From Duganella sp. sic0402 (GTDB lineage: Bacteria > Pseudomonadota > Gammaproteobacteria > Burkholderiales > Burkholderiaceae_D), in NCBI RefSeq assembly GCF_019219065.1, contig NZ_JAHUWK010000003.1, forward strand, positions 124,001-188,000: a DNA stretch of 64,000 nt, written 5' to 3'. Both the position numbers and the translations under genes were made by a program. Position 1 is the stretch's first letter, and each line of letters starts with the position of its first letter. Of this stretch, positions 44,562 to 53,522 are shown one piece after another. Below the pieces are notes generated by a model that was not told the origin of the DNA, did not search any database, and worked only from the letters and a program-made list of their open reading frames with translations.

Positions 44562-46408
44562 AGCGCACGCCTGTCGATGTTGCTGCGGGTGCGCCAGTGG
44601 CGGCGCTCCGGCTCATAGCCGGGCGGCAGCGTGGGTTTGAAGATATCCATGTCCAGCTGGCCGCCGGCGGCGCGCAACTCCTCGTAGAAGCTGGGCACCA
44701 TGTCGCAGGCGGTGAAGTAGCCCTGAACCTTTTTCAGGCCGTGCGCATCCGGCTCGCCATAGCCCTGGCTGACGTAGCGGAAAATCTCCTGCAACTGGAT
44801 CTTGCCGCTTTCCATGCCGGTCAGCTCGGTGATGCTGGTGACCTTGCGCGAACCACAGGCAAAGCGGCTCTGCTGCACCACAATGTCCACCGCCGAGGCG
44901 ATCTGTTCGCGGATGGCGGTCAGCGGCAGGTCCATGCCGGCCATCAACACCATGGTTTCCAGCCGCGCCAGACCGTCGCGCGGGGTGTTGGCATGCAAGG
45001 TGGTCAGCGAGCCTTCGTGGCCAGTGTTCATCGCCTGCAGCATGTCCAGCGCCTCGGCGCCTCGGCACTCGCCGACCACGATGCGGTCGGGCCGCATGCG
45101 CAGCGTGTTCTTGACCAGATCGCGGATCAGCACCCCGCCCTTGCCTTCCACATTCGGCGGCCGCGACTCCAGGCTGATCAAGTGTTCATGGTGCAGTTTC
45201 AGCTCGGCGGCATCCTCCACCGTGATGATGCGTTCGCCGGAGGGGATGAAGTTGGACAGGATGTTCAGCAGCGTGGTCTTGCCGGAGCCAGTGCCGCCGG
45301 AAACAACGACGTTCTTGCGCGCCTCGACGCAGATTTGCAGGAAGGCCGCCATGTCGGGACTGAGCGCGCCGAACTCGACCAGATCCTGCGCAGCCAGCCG
45401 GCGGGTGGCGAATTTACGAATGGTCAGCGCCGGTCCTTTCAGCGCCAGCGGCGGAATGATGGCGTTGACCCGCGAGCCATCCTTCAGGCGCGCATCCACC
45501 ATCGGCGAGGATTCGTCGATGCGCCGGCCCAGCGGCGCGACGATGCGTTCGATCACGCCCAGCACCGCGCGGTCGCCGGAAAAGGTCAGCGGATGGCGTT
45601 GCAGCCGGCCGCTGCGCTCGATATAGATCTCATCGTAGCGGTTGACCATGATTTCGCTGACCGAACCATCAGCCAGCAATTCTTCCAGCGGCCCCAGGCC
45701 GACCGCCTCGTCCAGCACCTGGCGGCTCAGCACCGCGCGGTCCAGTTCACGCGGCAGGTCGCGCTCCATATCGGCCAGGATCTCGGCGATCACCCGGCTG
45801 CTTTCGTTGCGCAGCTGGGCGTCGCTCATGCTGGAGACGTCGTGGCGGCGCAAGTCCATGGTGTCGAGCAGCTTGGCATGCACCCGCTTGCGCCATTCGA
45901 ACTCCAGCTCCTTGTGACGCGGATCTGCGCCCAGCACCACGGCAAACGGTGCGCGCGCCTGGTCGGCCGCGCTGCCGGCCTGCGCACGCGCCGCTTGTGC
46001 CGCCTGTTCCGCCAGCACGCGCGACGCCTGCAACTCCGCGCTGGCGTTGCGGTTGCGCTCCTGCGCCGAGGCCGAGCGCGACTGCGGCGCGGCCGCCTGC
46101 ACCTGCGGCGCTTCCGGCATGCTGTTCAGCACGCGCAGCTTGTACGGGCCGATCGCCACCACGTCGGTGGGTGCCAGCGGGCCGTGCTGCGCCTCCACCC
46201 GTTCGCCATTGACGAACAGTCCGGCGTAGGAGCCCAGGTCCTGCACCAGCACCCCGGCCGGCGTGCGGTACAGGCGTGCATGCTCCTTGCTGACGCGCCA
46301 GCTATCGAGCCTGATTTCGCTGTGCGCACCCTTGCCGAGGATGGCCTCGTCCGGCGCTTCCAGCAGGCGCGCATCACCGTCGCCTGACATGATTTCAATT
46401 TCCAGCAT
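44558..46408 (-). CDS. tadA: FHA domain - CpaF/TadA secretion ATPase fusion
   Basis: 616 residues. The first ~95 residues are a forkhead-associated phosphopeptide-binding domain (LGKGAHSEIRL, RVSKEHARLYR, QDLGSYAGLFVNGERV). The remainder is a CpaF/TadA-type VirB11 ATPase with the N-terminal helical region, Walker A SGGTGSGKTTLLN (about residue 370), the Asp box and His box (GECRGAEALDMLQAMNTGHEGSLTTLHAN). It powers the Tad pilus. GGAG lies 5 bases before the ATG. An FHA domain fused to the ATPase suggests control by Ser/Thr phosphorylation; the kinase is not in the window. Confidence 0.93.
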   Translation of the reverse strand: MLEIEIMSGDGDARLLEAPDEAILGKGAHSEIRLDSWRVSKEHARLYRTPAGVLVQDLGSYAGLFVNGERVEAQHGPLAPTDVVAIGPYKLRVLNSMPEAPQVQAAAPQSRSASAQERNRNASAELQASRVLAEQAAQAARAQAGSAADQARAPFAVVLGADPRHKELEFEWRKRVHAKLLDTMDLRRHDVSSMSDAQLRNESSRVIAEILADMERDLPRELDRAVLSRQVLDEAVGLGPLEELLADGSVSEIMVNRYDEIYIERSGRLQRHPLTFSGDRAVLGVIERIVAPLGRRIDESSPMVDARLKDGSRVNAIIPPLALKGPALTIRKFATRRLAAQDLVEFGALSPDMAAFLQICVEARKNVVVSGGTGSGKTTLLNILSNFIPSGERIITVEDAAELKLHHEHLISLESRPPNVEGKGGVLIRDLVKNTLRMRPDRIVVGECRGAEALDMLQAMNTGHEGSLTTLHANTPRDGLARLETMVLMAGMDLPLTAIREQIASAVDIVVQQSRFACGSRKVTSITELTGMESGKIQLQEIFRYVSQGYGEPDAHGLKKVQGYFTACDMVPSFYEELRAAGGQLDMDIFKPTLPPGYEPERRHWRTRSNIDRRAL

Positions 46409-46417
46409 GGCCGCTCC

Positions 46418-48043
46418 TTATTGTGGCGGGATGGTGGCAGGCGCGGCTGCGGGCGCGGCTGGCGTGAACACCTTGCCGGCGTCACGTCCCGGCTGCAGCG
46501 GATCGCTCAGATACGGCGTCGGTCCCATGCGCGTGCCCAGCCGCTCGGTGGTGCGCTCGATGCGTTCCTGCAAGCCCGGCGCACGCGCATCAACAATGGT
46601 CGGCGTGACAAACACCACCAGTTCGGTTTCCTTGTTCTGGAAACGCTTCGAGCGGAACAGCGCGCCCAGCACCGGAATGTCGCCCAGCACCGGCACCTTG
46701 TCGATATCGTTGCTGGTGGTTCGTTGCAGCAGCCCGGACAGCACAATGGTTTCGCCGGCACGCACATTGAACTCGGTCTTGGTGCGGCGCGTCAGTAGCG
46801 CCGGGCCGCCCACCGCCGATACCGAGCTATCCAGTGAGCTGACTTCCGAATCGATCTCGGCGCGGATCACGCCGTTGCGGCCGACGCGCGGCTCGATATC
46901 CAGCTTGATGCCATACGGTTTAAAGACCACGGTCACGCCGTTCAGGTTGGACACCGAATACGGAAACTCGCCGCCGGCCAGGAAGCTGGCCTTGAAACCG
47001 CTGCGGGTCGATAACTGCGGCTCGGCCAGGATGGCGGCGGTGCCGTTCTGTTCCAGCAGATTCAGTTGCGCGTTCAGACCGACGTTGACCGCGCTCATCA
47101 CCGTCAGCGCCGACGGCAAGACCACGCCCTTGGATGGATCGATATTGGTGATCGGCGCCGCCTGCCCGGCTGGCGAAGTGATATTGATCTGGCGCCCGCC
47201 GACGCTGGCGCCGTTGTCGCCACGGCTGATCGGCGACCAGATCGCGCCGATCGCGCCGCCGCCGGTAGGATTCCACTTCAGTCCCAGTTCGCGCAATTCG
47301 GTCTTGGGGAACTCCACCACTTTCACGTCCATCAGCACCGTCTGCTCCCAGCCAATCGGGCTGGTGAAGTTGACGATCTGCGGATAACGCTTGGCCAGTT
47401 CGGCCACCTTGTCGCGGTCGGCGTCGGACAGTTCATCGCCCTCGACGATCACCTTGTCGCCGACCACGGTCGCGGTAGCCTTGGGAATGTGCTGCAAAAA
47501 GGCCGCCACTTCGCGCGTGATACGGGCGGTTTCGCCGGGCACGATGTTGACCTTGATGCGCTGGTAGCGGCCATCCTCGTTCCAGATAAACAGCGACGAC
47601 ACGCCGACGCCATTGCCCGAGACAATGATCTCCTTCCCGTCCAGTGCGCTGGCGTTGAGGATCTGGCCGTTGCCGACCGCGATCCGCGCCACGCCGGGCG
47701 TCGGAAACACCTTCGATTCACCGACAAACAATTCGATTTCCGGCACCGGCGCGGCGTCGCCGCCAGTGCCGATGGGCGCATACGGCTCCACCGTCTTCGG
47801 CGCGGCGCGGCGCGGCTTGAGTGCGCCGGTATCGCTGACCACATTGCGTGGCAGCGGCGTGGGCGCAATCGACGCAGGGGCCGGCTCGGCCGATTTCGCA
47901 GTGGGTACGGCCGGCTTCGCGGCAGGTAGGGCAGCGGTCTGCGCCAGCAGCGGCGCGCTAGCCAGGATCGCGCCAAGGAAGAGCGACAGCGTCGCCGCGT
48001 GCTGCGCCGTCAGGGGTCGTGGAATACTCATGTTCTGGCTCAT
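46418..48043 (-). CDS. cpaC: Tad secretin CpaC/RcpA
   Basis: 541 residues. A signal peptide (about 1-35) is followed by a Pro/Ala-rich stretch, a pilus formation N-domain (ELFVGESKVFPTPGVARIAVGNGQILNA), BON/N1-like domains and the secretin core (PILAEPQLST-type ILAEPQLSTRSG, FLAGGEFPYSV, VLSGLLQRTTSNDIDKVPVLGDIPVLGALFRS). It forms the outer membrane pore of the Tad system. There is no strong ribosome site; Met5 is an alternative start. The 27-base gap after cpaB and 9-base gap before the ATPase fit an operon. Confidence 0.93.
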   Translation of the reverse strand: MSQNMSIPRPLTAQHAATLSLFLGAILASAPLLAQTAALPAAKPAVPTAKSAEPAPASIAPTPLPRNVVSDTGALKPRRAAPKTVEPYAPIGTGGDAAPVPEIELFVGESKVFPTPGVARIAVGNGQILNASALDGKEIIVSGNGVGVSSLFIWNEDGRYQRIKVNIVPGETARITREVAAFLQHIPKATATVVGDKVIVEGDELSDADRDKVAELAKRYPQIVNFTSPIGWEQTVLMDVKVVEFPKTELRELGLKWNPTGGGAIGAIWSPISRGDNGASVGGRQINITSPAGQAAPITNIDPSKGVVLPSALTVMSAVNVGLNAQLNLLEQNGTAAILAEPQLSTRSGFKASFLAGGEFPYSVSNLNGVTVVFKPYGIKLDIEPRVGRNGVIRAEIDSEVSSLDSSVSAVGGPALLTRRTKTEFNVRAGETIVLSGLLQRTTSNDIDKVPVLGDIPVLGALFRSKRFQNKETELVVFVTPTIVDARAPGLQERIERTTERLGTRMGPTPYLSDPLQPGRDAGKVFTPAAPAAAPATIPPQ

Positions 48044-48070
48044 GATATGGACGAAATTAACAGCGGCGTG

Positions 48071-49048
48071 CTATCGCATGCCTGTGGTGGAAGTCAGTGT
48101 GCTGGTGGCGACGGTGGTGTCGGCCGCCTCCTGCTCAGGCGCAGCGGCCGACGCGGGCGCCGCCTTGGCCTCGCCCGGATCAACCAGCGCACGGCCAGCG
48201 GTGCGGCGCAGGTACAGCGCTTCCGGCGGCACCTTGCTATTGCCGTAGATGACAGGCACATCGCGCCGCGCCTGGCCGCCGCCACCGCTGCTGACGCGCC
48301 CCTTCATGCCTAGCAGCGAGGCCAGGTCGTTGACCTCGGCGCCGATCGGCTGCTCATCCTGCGGATTGCGCAGCAGCGCGGTCAGCTTGCCAATGTCGCG
48401 CGCGACGATCAGGTTCTGCGCCTGCGCCGGCGTGGTATCGATGGTGACGGTGGAATACTGGCGGTGTTCGCCGGCTGCTTCCTCCACCACGCGCTGGCCG
48501 GTGGCCAGCACCGGAACCCGCTGCAGCAATGGGAAAGTCAGCTTCTTGCCGTTCTGGTCCAGCGTGGCGATCAGATCGATCATGTCGCCCGGTTCCAGCA
48601 GGCCGGAAATCGAATTGATCTCATCTACCGGCACCGTCATGGCGCGCCGCCCTGCTTCCACCCGCGCGGAAAAAGTCGGTGCCTTCTGGGTTTCCATCAA
48701 GCCCCATAAAATCATCTCGCCGGCCTTGACCGGATATGCCAGCGCCTGGCCATCAATGCGGGGGAAGTCCTCCGGCGTCACCGCCACCGAGTGCGCATAC
48801 TCGTTCGGCACATTGCGGATAGCGACGTTCTGGTTGTCCAGCTTGACGCCGCGCGCGATATCCACTTTGGCCACCACCACCTGCATGGTGTGACCTTTGG
48901 CACGCGCCTCGATCGCGGCGACCTGGCTGTTCAGGTAGCGGCTGGAGGCAAACGCCGCCAGGCCGCCAATCGCCAGCGCCACGCCGAGGATGGTCCAGGT
49001 CTTGCTGGGCCGGAAATTGCGTAATTGTTTGAGTCGGTCGAAGTTCAT
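48071..49048 (-). CDS. cpaB: Tad pilus assembly protein CpaB/RcpC
   Basis: 325 residues. One N-terminal transmembrane segment (TWTILGVALAIGGLAAFASS) is followed by the SAF domain (VVVAKVDIARGVKLDNQNVAIRNVP) and the RcpC region (AMTVPVDEINSISGLLEPGDMIDLIAT), the standard CpaB order. ATG 49048 is preferred to an in-frame TTG at 49054. It probably stabilises the secretin in the periplasm. Two bases separate it from the preceding small gene. Confidence 0.92.
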   Translation of the reverse strand: MNFDRLKQLRNFRPSKTWTILGVALAIGGLAAFASSRYLNSQVAAIEARAKGHTMQVVVAKVDIARGVKLDNQNVAIRNVPNEYAHSVAVTPEDFPRIDGQALAYPVKAGEMILWGLMETQKAPTFSARVEAGRRAMTVPVDEINSISGLLEPGDMIDLIATLDQNGKKLTFPLLQRVPVLATGQRVVEEAAGEHRQYSTVTIDTTPAQAQNLIVARDIGKLTALLRNPQDEQPIGAEVNDLASLLGMKGRVSSGGGGQARRDVPVIYGNSKVPPEALYLRRTAGRALVDPGEAKAAPASAAAPEQEAADTTVATSTLTSTTGMR

Positions 49049-49050
49049 GA

Positions 49051-49245
49051 TCAATTGGGCAGTGAAATGGCGTGGCTGATATTGCGGTAGGCTTGGGCAA
49101 AACCGTCGAGCACTATCTGCACGGTGGTGCGCGCGCTGCCGGGACTGGCGGCATCGCCGCCTATCGGTACAAACAGCGCAAACGCCAGCGCCGCGCAGGC
49201 TGCGATGTATTCCATGGTGGCGTGGCCGGATTGTCGTTGCTTCAT
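49051..49245 (-). CDS. Small pilin-like protein in the tad locus
   Basis: 64 residues. The N-terminus (SGHATMEYIAACAALAFALFVP) has the short basic leader, Glu and hydrophobic helix of a type IVb pilin or pseudopilin; the TMEY resembles the MTEY of the Flp pilin encoded at the other end of the locus. The remaining ~35 residues are unrecognised. It overlaps the upstream gene by 4 bases (ATGA). A role as a minor pilin is likely but unproven. Confidence 0.7.
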   Translation of the reverse strand: MKQRQSGHATMEYIAACAALAFALFVPIGGDAASPGSARTTVQIVLDGFAQAYRNISHAISLPN

Positions 49246-50009
49246 GGGTAAGTCTCCATCGTGGTCACAGTGTTTAAAACGATGCTGACGCGGCTATCCG
49301 GCATGCGGCTGATGACGGCTATCGCTTCGCGCCCACGGCCCTTGAAAAACAGCGCGCGGCCGCTGGCGGCGCCGGCCGGCAATGCAGCCAGCGCCTTGGC
49401 TCCGGCCTCGGCCGCGCGCGACTCGCGTTCCAGCTCCATGCCGTCCTCGCGCAGCATCTGTTTGAGGCGTTCGCGGTTGACCTCCTCGCTGTAGCTGTTG
49501 ACCAGCGTCAGAAAATTGGCGGTGCGCTGCGCATCGGTCGAATTCAGCGCGGTGACCACCTGGGTGCCTGACGGCAGCCGCGCCGCCACGCGCGCATTGG
49601 CGGCGCGGCTGGCGGCGCGCTGCGCCAGACCGGCCGCCACATCCGACACTGCCACCAGCCCCTGGGTGCGGCCGCCGCTGCCGGTCAGTTGCACCGTGAT
49701 GTAGTACGTTCCGCTGGCGCGGCCCAGCACCAGCTTGTCGCCGATATGGTTTTCCATCAGCGGGCGCGGCATATGCTGGCGGAACCAGGCGGCGGTACGC
49801 TCCGGCGACATGTCCAGCTCAAAGCCTTGGGCGCGCATCGGCATGCCATCCACGCTCATCTGCTCGCCCATGCTGTAGCTGGCCGCACCGGGTGGCAGCG
49901 ACACTTCCGGCCAAGCGGGGGCGCCGCCCGTCTGGGCGCCGCTGAACGCCGCCGCCAGCAGTGCTGCAGCCAGCACCGCGCTGCTGGTGATCACGCGCAG
50001 CGCCCTCAT
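49242..50009 (-). CDS. Exported hypothetical protein of the tad locus
   Basis: 255 residues with a signal peptide ending near residue 25 (FSGAQ). Two repeated-looking halves handle a phrase of the type RTAAWFRQHMPRPLMEN and a later KQMLREDGMELERE; the C-terminus reads GREAIAVISRMPDSRVSIVLN. I do not recognise a family. It is coupled by ATGA overlaps to genes on both sides, so it belongs to the pilus operon and is probably periplasmic. Confidence 0.72.
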   Translation of the reverse strand: MRALRVITSSAVLAAALLAAAFSGAQTGGAPAWPEVSLPPGAASYSMGEQMSVDGMPMRAQGFELDMSPERTAAWFRQHMPRPLMENHIGDKLVLGRASGTYYITVQLTGSGGRTQGLVAVSDVAAGLAQRAASRAANARVAARLPSGTQVVTALNSTDAQRTANFLTLVNSYSEEVNRERLKQMLREDGMELERESRAAEAGAKALAALPAGAASGRALFFKGRGREAIAVISRMPDSRVSIVLNTVTTMETYP

Positions 50010-50821
50010 TTGAGCCGGTCCTGCGGCACTTCGTCCTGCCAGAAACTCAGCTCGCCCAGCTTGGGCTTCTTGATGCTGCCTGGCGATTCGATCACCACCA
50101 CGGCGGCGTTCACTACCGGTTTGACGGTGTCGAAATGATGGCCGGGGAACAGCACGTTCTGCCGGATACGGCTATCAATCTGGTTCGGATCGCGCGCGGT
50201 CCAGGTGTCCGGCAGCACGGCTGTGTGGCGCGTCACCGTCAGATTGATGTTCTTGAATTGCTCGTAGGTAGAGGCGTAGCTGAGACCGATGTCCTGCAGA
50301 TTGGCCACCACCACGCTGACGTTGGCGCGGTACAGTCCATCCTTCAGTCCCATCTCATGGGCGACCTTGAATGGGGCCGGCATATTGAACGGCTTGCCAT
50401 CGTCGCCGGCACTCTTGCCATCCGCGTGATTGGCGCCATGCCCGCTGCCGAAACTGACCGTGACATCGTTGAACTGCTTGATCAGCGCATTACCCTGGGC
50501 GTCGACCCAGAACAGGTTCTGATTGGCCTTGAAATCGCCTGCTTCGTCATTGGTCTTGATCGGCGCATCGGAATTGCTGAAGAAGCGGCGGCGCACTTCC
50601 TGCGCCAGCTCGGCCGGCGGCCGGTAGCTGCTCATGCCGTCATTGTTGGCGATGGCCTGGAAGGCGACGTAGCGGCTGGCCATTTCAGTGGCGTGGCTGA
50701 TGTCCTGGTACTTGCCGATCATCGGCATCAGCAGGAACAAGGGCACCAGCGCCAGCGCCATGACCAGGAACTCGGTCAGCGCCTGGCCATCTTCGCGGCG
50801 CGGTGTACCACGGCGCATCAT
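50006..50821 (-). CDS. TadE-like pilus assembly protein
   Basis: 271 residues. The N-terminus has the TadE-type sequence REDGQALTEFLVMALALVPLFLLMP, a pseudopilin-like processing site followed by one hydrophobic helix. The rest is a hydrophilic periplasmic or surface domain without a recognised signature. ATGA overlaps link it to both neighbours. Likely a minor pseudopilin; a prepilin peptidase that would process it is not found in this window. Confidence 0.8.
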   Translation of the reverse strand: MMRRGTPRREDGQALTEFLVMALALVPLFLLMPMIGKYQDISHATEMASRYVAFQAIANNDGMSSYRPPAELAQEVRRRFFSNSDAPIKTNDEAGDFKANQNLFWVDAQGNALIKQFNDVTVSFGSGHGANHADGKSAGDDGKPFNMPAPFKVAHEMGLKDGLYRANVSVVVANLQDIGLSYASTYEQFKNINLTVTRHTAVLPDTWTARDPNQIDSRIRQNVLFPGHHFDTVKPVVNAAVVVIESPGSIKKPKLGELSFWQDEVPQDRLK

Positions 50822-51693
50822 GGCGCAGCTCCGGCGTTGACTGCATAGCCGCGCGCATACGGCATGAAGACGGCACTGCCCACTGCGGTGTCGAGGCGCG
50901 CTTCGACCGCCTTCAGCTGATAGCCATGCGGCGTGGTGCTTTCCAGCAGCAGCCCACCGAAGCCGTCCTTATCGACCGCGCGCAAGGGCAGGAAGGCGCC
51001 GCCTATCGCATAGCACAGCGTGCTGACATCGCCGTCCTGATTGGCTGCTTGCTGAAACACATTGCAGCGCACGCCAAGGATGGTGCGCTGGCCACTGCTT
51101 GCTGGCGGCAGCAGCGCCGCCAGCGCCGGGTTGGCTGCTGCCATGCGCTGGCGCACTTGCGCCGGCGGCTGTGCTGCCGCACGCCGCTCCGGCGCCGCAT
51201 CGGCGTGGCCGCTGCTATCGCAATCGCCGCGCGCGGTCTTGTTGCTGATATCGATTTTGCACACGCCCTTGGATGACGCCAGCACCGCCTTGGAGACGAT
51301 CGGCGCCAGCAGGCTGCAGTCTTCCTTGCTGACGCCGTAAGCCAGTTCGGTGGTGTAGCGGATGCTACGGTTGGCCGCAGTATAGGTTTCTTCACGGTGC
51401 AGCATCACATACTCCGGCCAGGCGGTCGGCGGGTGCAGTGTGCGGCCGCTGTCAGCCAGCGACTTGGTGCATTGCTGAACTTCCTGCTTGAGCTGGGCAA
51501 GCAGCGCGGCATTGCCGTTTTTGCCTTCGAAATAGCCTTCCAGCCGCGCCCGGTGCACCGCAACGGCGGCGCCGCCGGTATATGTCTGATGCGGCATCGG
51601 CGCCTTGAGCACGGTCTGCTCCTGCTGCGTGGTGGCGCACGCCACACCACAGTACAGCACACTCCAGGCGATCAATATCGTGATGTGCTTCAT
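50818..51693 (-). CDS. Exported hypothetical protein of the tad locus
   Basis: 291 residues. The signal peptide MKHITILIAWSVLYCGVACA begins at ATG 51693, which overlaps the upstream stop as ATGA; the apparent longer frame to 52266 is antisense-free noise through the preceding gene. The mature part holds seven or so Cys residues (QQCTKSL, KEDCSLL, GVCKIDI, RGDCDSS, VRCNVFQ, STLCYAI), suggesting disulfides made by DsbA. No family recognised. Position suggests a periplasmic or pilus-associated component. Confidence 0.72.
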   Translation of the reverse strand: MKHITILIAWSVLYCGVACATTQQEQTVLKAPMPHQTYTGGAAVAVHRARLEGYFEGKNGNAALLAQLKQEVQQCTKSLADSGRTLHPPTAWPEYVMLHREETYTAANRSIRYTTELAYGVSKEDCSLLAPIVSKAVLASSKGVCKIDISNKTARGDCDSSGHADAAPERRAAAQPPAQVRQRMAAANPALAALLPPASSGQRTILGVRCNVFQQAANQDGDVSTLCYAIGGAFLPLRAVDKDGFGGLLLESTTPHGYQLKAVEARLDTAVGSAVFMPYARGYAVNAGAAP

Positions 51694-53045
51694 GGTTGTT
51701 GCAGGGCGACCGCTGCGGCCCTGACCGTGGAGGAGTTTGAAATCAGGTGCGCCTGCCAGTACGGATTGAACAGGCTGGCCTGTTCCTTCTGCGTGCCGGG
51801 GCGCGGCGTGGTACGTTCGAAAAACACTTCCGAGCTGGACACCGCCGCCATCACATTCTTGGCTTGGTCGCCGTGATAAATGTCCATCTGCCCGGTCTGC
51901 TTGACGGACGATGTGCCGGACGAGGTGCGCTGCTCGCTGTCGGCGCGCGTCAGGCGTATGGCGAACTGCAAGCGCGGCTCGTGCTTGGCCGGATCGGCAT
52001 TGGTCGACACATACCCCAGCGCGGCGGTCGACAGGTCGTAGAAACTCGGCACGCCGCTGTAGTACCAGTTGCCACCGCTGGAGCGCGCCGATTTGCGGCC
52101 GTCGCCCAGGTTGTAGTTGTTGATGGTGCGGCAGCGCAGGCTCAGGCCCCGCCATTTGAGAATCTGCGTGCGCAGGTTGCCATCGTCGGCCGCACTCCAG
52201 TTGTCGAAGCCGTTCAGCGTGGTGCTGGCGGTGTGGTGGGCGTCGCCGCGCAACACCCACAAACATCCGCCCGGCGTCGCATCCGACCAGCCGCGCCCGG
52301 AGACAAAAGTATCCCGGTTGGCAGCGCTGACTTCGACCTGCTTGAAACGCGTGCGCTCGCTGCCGGAATAGCGCTTGATGAAAGGACCGCCGTCGAACAG
52401 TGTGTAGTTATCCTGCAGCGGTACCGTATCGACCTTGACTGCGCCCAAGCCAGCGTAATTGGCGTCGGCGACCTGGTCCATGACCTGCTTGCGGGCCGGC
52501 AGGAAGGCGGCAAACATCGCCACTTGCGACGCTTGTAGCGCCACCTTGGCCGTTTCGGTCAGCCCCATGGCCACGGTGGTCACACCGTCGAAGGCCGACT
52601 CGGCTGGGCTCAGCGTGGCCTGTACGAACTGCCAGGCCATCAGGTAACAGAGAGGGGTGTAGCGATCCAATAGCAATGCACCCGGCACCGAGTAGTAAGG
52701 GGTCTGGCAATTGAGTGGGGCGACGCGCTGGCTATGTTCGTCCGCATATTCCAGCCACGAGGCCACACTGACCATCTGGGCGATCAACACTTCATTGGCG
52801 ATCAGCGCCCGGTTGGTGTAGGCATCAAAATTCAATGCCCGCGCGTGCATCACTGCCGCGCTATAGGCCACTGCATCCGCCGTGTTGACCAACTTGGTCT
52901 TCTCGGCGATCAGTTGACCGGTGTTAAACATGAAAAATAGCGCCGCCAATCCGGAAATCAGCACGAACAGACCGTACACCAGCGCCTGCCCCCGTTGCCG
53001 GGCGCGGCGCGGTAGCGCGGTTATGCGTGAACGAAGCTGGGACAT
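51690..53045 (-). CDS. TadG-like pilus assembly protein
   Basis: 451 residues. The N-terminus (RARQRGQALVYGLFVLISGLAALFFMFNTG) is the TadE/TadG-type membrane segment, followed by KLVNTADAVAYSAAVMHARALNFDAYTNRALIANE, a strong match to the Flp pilus-assembly TadG-like N-terminal region. The remaining periplasmic domain is less conserved. It lies 20 bases after the flp gene and overlaps the next gene by 4 bases. Confidence 0.85.
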   Translation of the reverse strand: MSQLRSRITALPRRARQRGQALVYGLFVLISGLAALFFMFNTGQLIAEKTKLVNTADAVAYSAAVMHARALNFDAYTNRALIANEVLIAQMVSVASWLEYADEHSQRVAPLNCQTPYYSVPGALLLDRYTPLCYLMAWQFVQATLSPAESAFDGVTTVAMGLTETAKVALQASQVAMFAAFLPARKQVMDQVADANYAGLGAVKVDTVPLQDNYTLFDGGPFIKRYSGSERTRFKQVEVSAANRDTFVSGRGWSDATPGGCLWVLRGDAHHTASTTLNGFDNWSAADDGNLRTQILKWRGLSLRCRTINNYNLGDGRKSARSSGGNWYYSGVPSFYDLSTAALGYVSTNADPAKHEPRLQFAIRLTRADSEQRTSSGTSSVKQTGQMDIYHGDQAKNVMAAVSSSEVFFERTTPRPGTQKEQASLFNPYWQAHLISNSSTVRAAAVALQQP

Positions 53046-53065
53046 GGCGGACCCGCGAAAGCTGC

Positions 53066-53350
53066 TTACTGCTTGCCGGTGGTCGCCTGGTCGCCGAAGG
53101 TGGACAGCGAGTTTTTGTTCGCGTCCTTGGCGGCGGTGGCGGCTTTGTTGGCGGCGGTACCCGCCTGGGTGATGGCTGCCGAACCGTTGGTGCCCGACAC
53201 CTCTTGCGAGATACCGGCCATCTGGTTGCGGACAGTTGCGCCGAACAATTGTGTCACAGCAATTGCGGCCACAGCGATCAACGCGACGATAATGATGTAC
53301 TCGGTCATCCCCTGACCGCGTTGCTTACGGAACATCATACGGTGTTTCAT
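53066..53350 (-). CDS. flp: Flp-family type IVb pilin
   Basis: 94 residues. Short basic leader followed by RGQGMTEYIIIVALIAVAAIAVTQLFG, the Flp prepilin motif with cleavage expected after the Gly and a Glu at position 5 of the mature pilin. The C-terminal ~45 residues are Ala/Thr/Lys-rich. It is the first gene of the Tad operon; AGGGG lies about 8 bases before the ATG. Major pilin subunit of the Tad system. Confidence 0.92.
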   Translation of the reverse strand: MKHRMMFRKQRGQGMTEYIIIVALIAVAAIAVTQLFGATVRNQMAGISQEVSGTNGSAAITQAGTAANKAATAAKDANKNSLSTFGDQATTGKQ

Positions 53351-53522
53351 GGCAATCCCCTGAGAAAGTTAGAGAATCGCCAATATAATAGTGAGATAAC
53401 GCACACATACTCACACATTGTCACTTTAAAAATATTTAAGAAAAAATATGTATTTTTTGCAAAAGTGTTAAACGTGCGCGACTATCGATGCGCTATCCTT
53501 CCAGCCTGGCGGCTGTGTTGAG
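53351..53522 (-). promoter_or_regulatory. AT-rich leader and probable promoter region of the tad operon
   Basis: The stretch 53380-53470 is far more AT-rich than the neighbouring genes, with long A and T runs, and it is the only sizeable gap before the 20-kb minus-strand gene set. No -35/-10 pair or sigma-54 site convinced me. No gene is seen here. Confidence 0.5.
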
